Source: Anaerolineales bacterium UBA5069
Lineage (GTDB): Bacteria; Chloroflexota; Anaerolineae; Caldilineales; Caldilineaceae
Direction: 5' to 3'
DNA length: 5,557 nucleotides
Assembly (NCBI GenBank): GCA_002415895.1
Contig: DIAV01000403.1
Span: 11,289 to 16,845 of the forward strand
The position numbers were made by a program, and so were the translations under genes. This document shows, piece after piece, positions 4,747 to 5,557 of the stretch (position 1 is the stretch's first letter; every line of letters begins with the position of its first letter). The notes beneath the pieces are model-generated. The model saw only the letters and a list, made by a program, of their open reading frames with translations, had not been told where the DNA came from and did no database searches.

Positions 4747-4874
4747 CTGCGGGTACGCAGAAAAAGCGGAAACAACAGAAAAGACAGGAAACAAAGCCCC
4801 AGCGCGTCATCCGCGTATTTGCCTTTGTTTCCTGTCTTTTCTGTTGTTTCCGCTTTTTTTTTGCGTACCCGCAG
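4747..4874. repeat. 128-base long hairpin, 48 paired bases
   Basis: Outer arms 4747-4759 and 4862-4874 (13 bp) and inner arms 4761-4795 and 4824-4858 (35 bp) are each perfect reverse complements. They are separated by a one-by-three internal loop and enclose a 28-base apical loop (4796-4823). The left arm beyond 4759 has no T and is purine-rich; the right arm is its pyrimidine mirror. No coding frame or target duplication is evident, so it is either a palindromic interspersed repeat (MITE-like) or a locally grown hairpin. Confidence 0.85.
4761..4862 (+). terminator. Intrinsic terminator of the carbamoyltransferase gene (part of the long hairpin)
   Basis: The 35-bp inner stem is followed on the plus strand by a run of nine T (4854-4862), 31 bases after the stop codon of the carbamoyltransferase gene. 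The reverse direction has a run of five T, so it may work both ways. The stem is far longer than a usual terminator stem. Confidence 0.6.
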
Positions 4875-4973
4875 TGATTGGGTTGTGTTCGGCAAGCAAC
4901 TTTGGCGCGGTGGTCGTGTTCTATCTCCTGCGCAGGCGAGATTCTTGGTGAGTGAAGACGAAAGCAGCTGAAC

Positions 4974-5557
4974 ATGAGCATCTTGAAGCAGAACGCGCAA
5001 ACAGCGCAACGCTGTGGCCCCTATGGGCGCATCATCGGCTGGGGCAGCTATGTACCCGAGCAGGTGGTCACGAACCACGAACTCTCGCTGCGGCTGGACA
5101 CAAGCGATGAGTGGATTGTGCAGCGTTCGGGCATTCGCGAGCGCCACATGGCGGGCGCACACGAGACGACATCGAGCATGTCGGTGGAGGCAGGGCGCAA
5201 GGCACTGGCCCGCGCCGGACTCACCCCCGGCGATCTCGATCTGATCATCGTCGCTACCTCCACGCCCGACTACCACACGCCGCCCGTCTCCAGCCTGGTG
5301 CAGGCGCAACTGGGCGCGACAAATGTGCCCGCGTTTGTGGTCGTTACCGGCTGCACGGGCTTCGTTTATGCCTACAGCGTGGCCAACCAGTTTATCCAGA
5401 CGGGCGCGTACAAGACCATTCTGGTGATTGGGGCCGAGCTGCTCAGCCGCTTTGTGGATTGGCGCGACCGCTCCACCTGCGTCCTCTTTGGTGACGCCGC
5501 GGGCGCAGTGGTCATTCAGGCCACCGACGAGCCGTGCGGCATGGATTCGTTTACGCT
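4974..5557 (+). CDS. fabH: Beta-ketoacyl-ACP synthase III (KAS III), 5' part, runs off the right edge
   Basis: The first 194 codons of a thiolase-fold condensing enzyme that starts fatty-acid synthesis by joining an acyl-CoA primer to malonyl-ACP in the cytoplasm. FabH signatures follow in order: IIGWGSYVPEQVVTN (20-34), TSDEWIVQRSGIRER (43-57) with the Trp and Arg of the CoA-binding region, STPDY (96-100), the catalytic cysteine C127 in TGCTGF (125-130), and the FGDAAGAVV turn (172-180). The His and Asn of the triad lie beyond the window. The ATG at 4974 is the first start after an in-frame TGA (4953-4955). Its ribosome site is weak (GAAAG, 4960-4964), and it adds about 17 residues before the usual FabH start. 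It is separated from the carbamoyltransferase gene by the long hairpin, so it is probably a separate transcript; I see no clear promoter in 4875-4973. A related KAS III-like enzyme (for example HMG-CoA synthase-like) is a lesser possibility. Confidence 0.93.
   Translation, partial: MSILKQNAQTAQRCGPYGRIIGWGSYVPEQVVTNHELSLRLDTSDEWIVQRSGIRERHMAGAHETTSSMSVEAGRKALARAGLTPGDLDLIIVATSTPDYHTPPVSSLVQAQLGATNVPAFVVVTGCTGFVYAYSVANQFIQTGAYKTILVIGAELLSRFVDWRDRSTCVLFGDAAGAVVIQATDEPCGMDSFT

Noticed and set aside
4875..4973. Promoter for fabH
   Set aside because: TTGTGT- and TTGGCG-like hexamers are present, but none has a -10 partner at 16-18 bases. I could not support one.
4260..5309. A 349-codon minus-strand frame
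   Set aside because: It is antisense to two well-supported genes and crosses the long hairpin. Its His/Val/Arg-rich product is typical of a shadow in GC-rich DNA.

Overview
The window is moderately GC-rich and shows no sign of phage or plasmid. Two compact gene blocks diverge from about 3500-3750. The gene set is a YbhN/AglD-type membrane protein, a tiny SWIM zinc-finger protein, an Ala-rich membrane-anchored orphan, a YgeW-like carbamoyltransferase and FabH. With intergenic heptanucleotide arrays and long hairpins, this resembles Chloroflexi of the Caldilineae/Anaerolineae type. That assignment is an inference from recalled gene and repeat style, not from a marker gene.

Minus-strand block, read right to left: an Ala-rich protein with one N-terminal membrane anchor (2156-3496); a 470-base stretch with no convincing long gene; a small SWIM zinc-finger protein (1361-1618, GTG start), followed by a good intrinsic terminator; a multi-pass LPG_synthase_TM/YbhN-family protein (197-1204, forced TTG start); an AT-rich symmetric heptad repeat (60-179); and the start codon plus ribosome-binding site of one more gene leaving the left edge (position 7).

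Plus-strand block: a transcarbamylase of the knotted, YgeW/acetylornithine-transcarbamylase-like kind (3753-4730); a 128-base near-perfect hairpin that also reads as an intrinsic terminator (4747-4874); and the first 194 codons of beta-ketoacyl-ACP synthase III (4974 to the right edge). The ~255-base divergent intergenic region (3497-3752) holds a GTGGTGA heptad array abutting a perfect 15-bp hairpin, plus the probable promoters of both directions.

The most interesting part is 1788-2091 on the minus strand. A consensus sigma70 promoter (TTGACA, 18 bases, TATACT) predicts a start at about 2055. Three bases later begins one arm of a long-range 13-bp helix that closes an 87-base multibranch domain. 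Two more hairpins follow, then a full-strength Shine-Dalgarno, a 14-codon open frame, and a terminator hairpin with a T-rich tail. It looks like either a standalone structured small RNA of about 265 nt or an attenuator-type leader of the SWIM gene. I do not recognise it as any known riboswitch or housekeeping RNA.

The genes share no obvious pathway. FabH and the YbhN-like protein both concern membrane lipids, the carbamoyltransferase concerns amino-acid or ureido metabolism, and the others are of unknown role.
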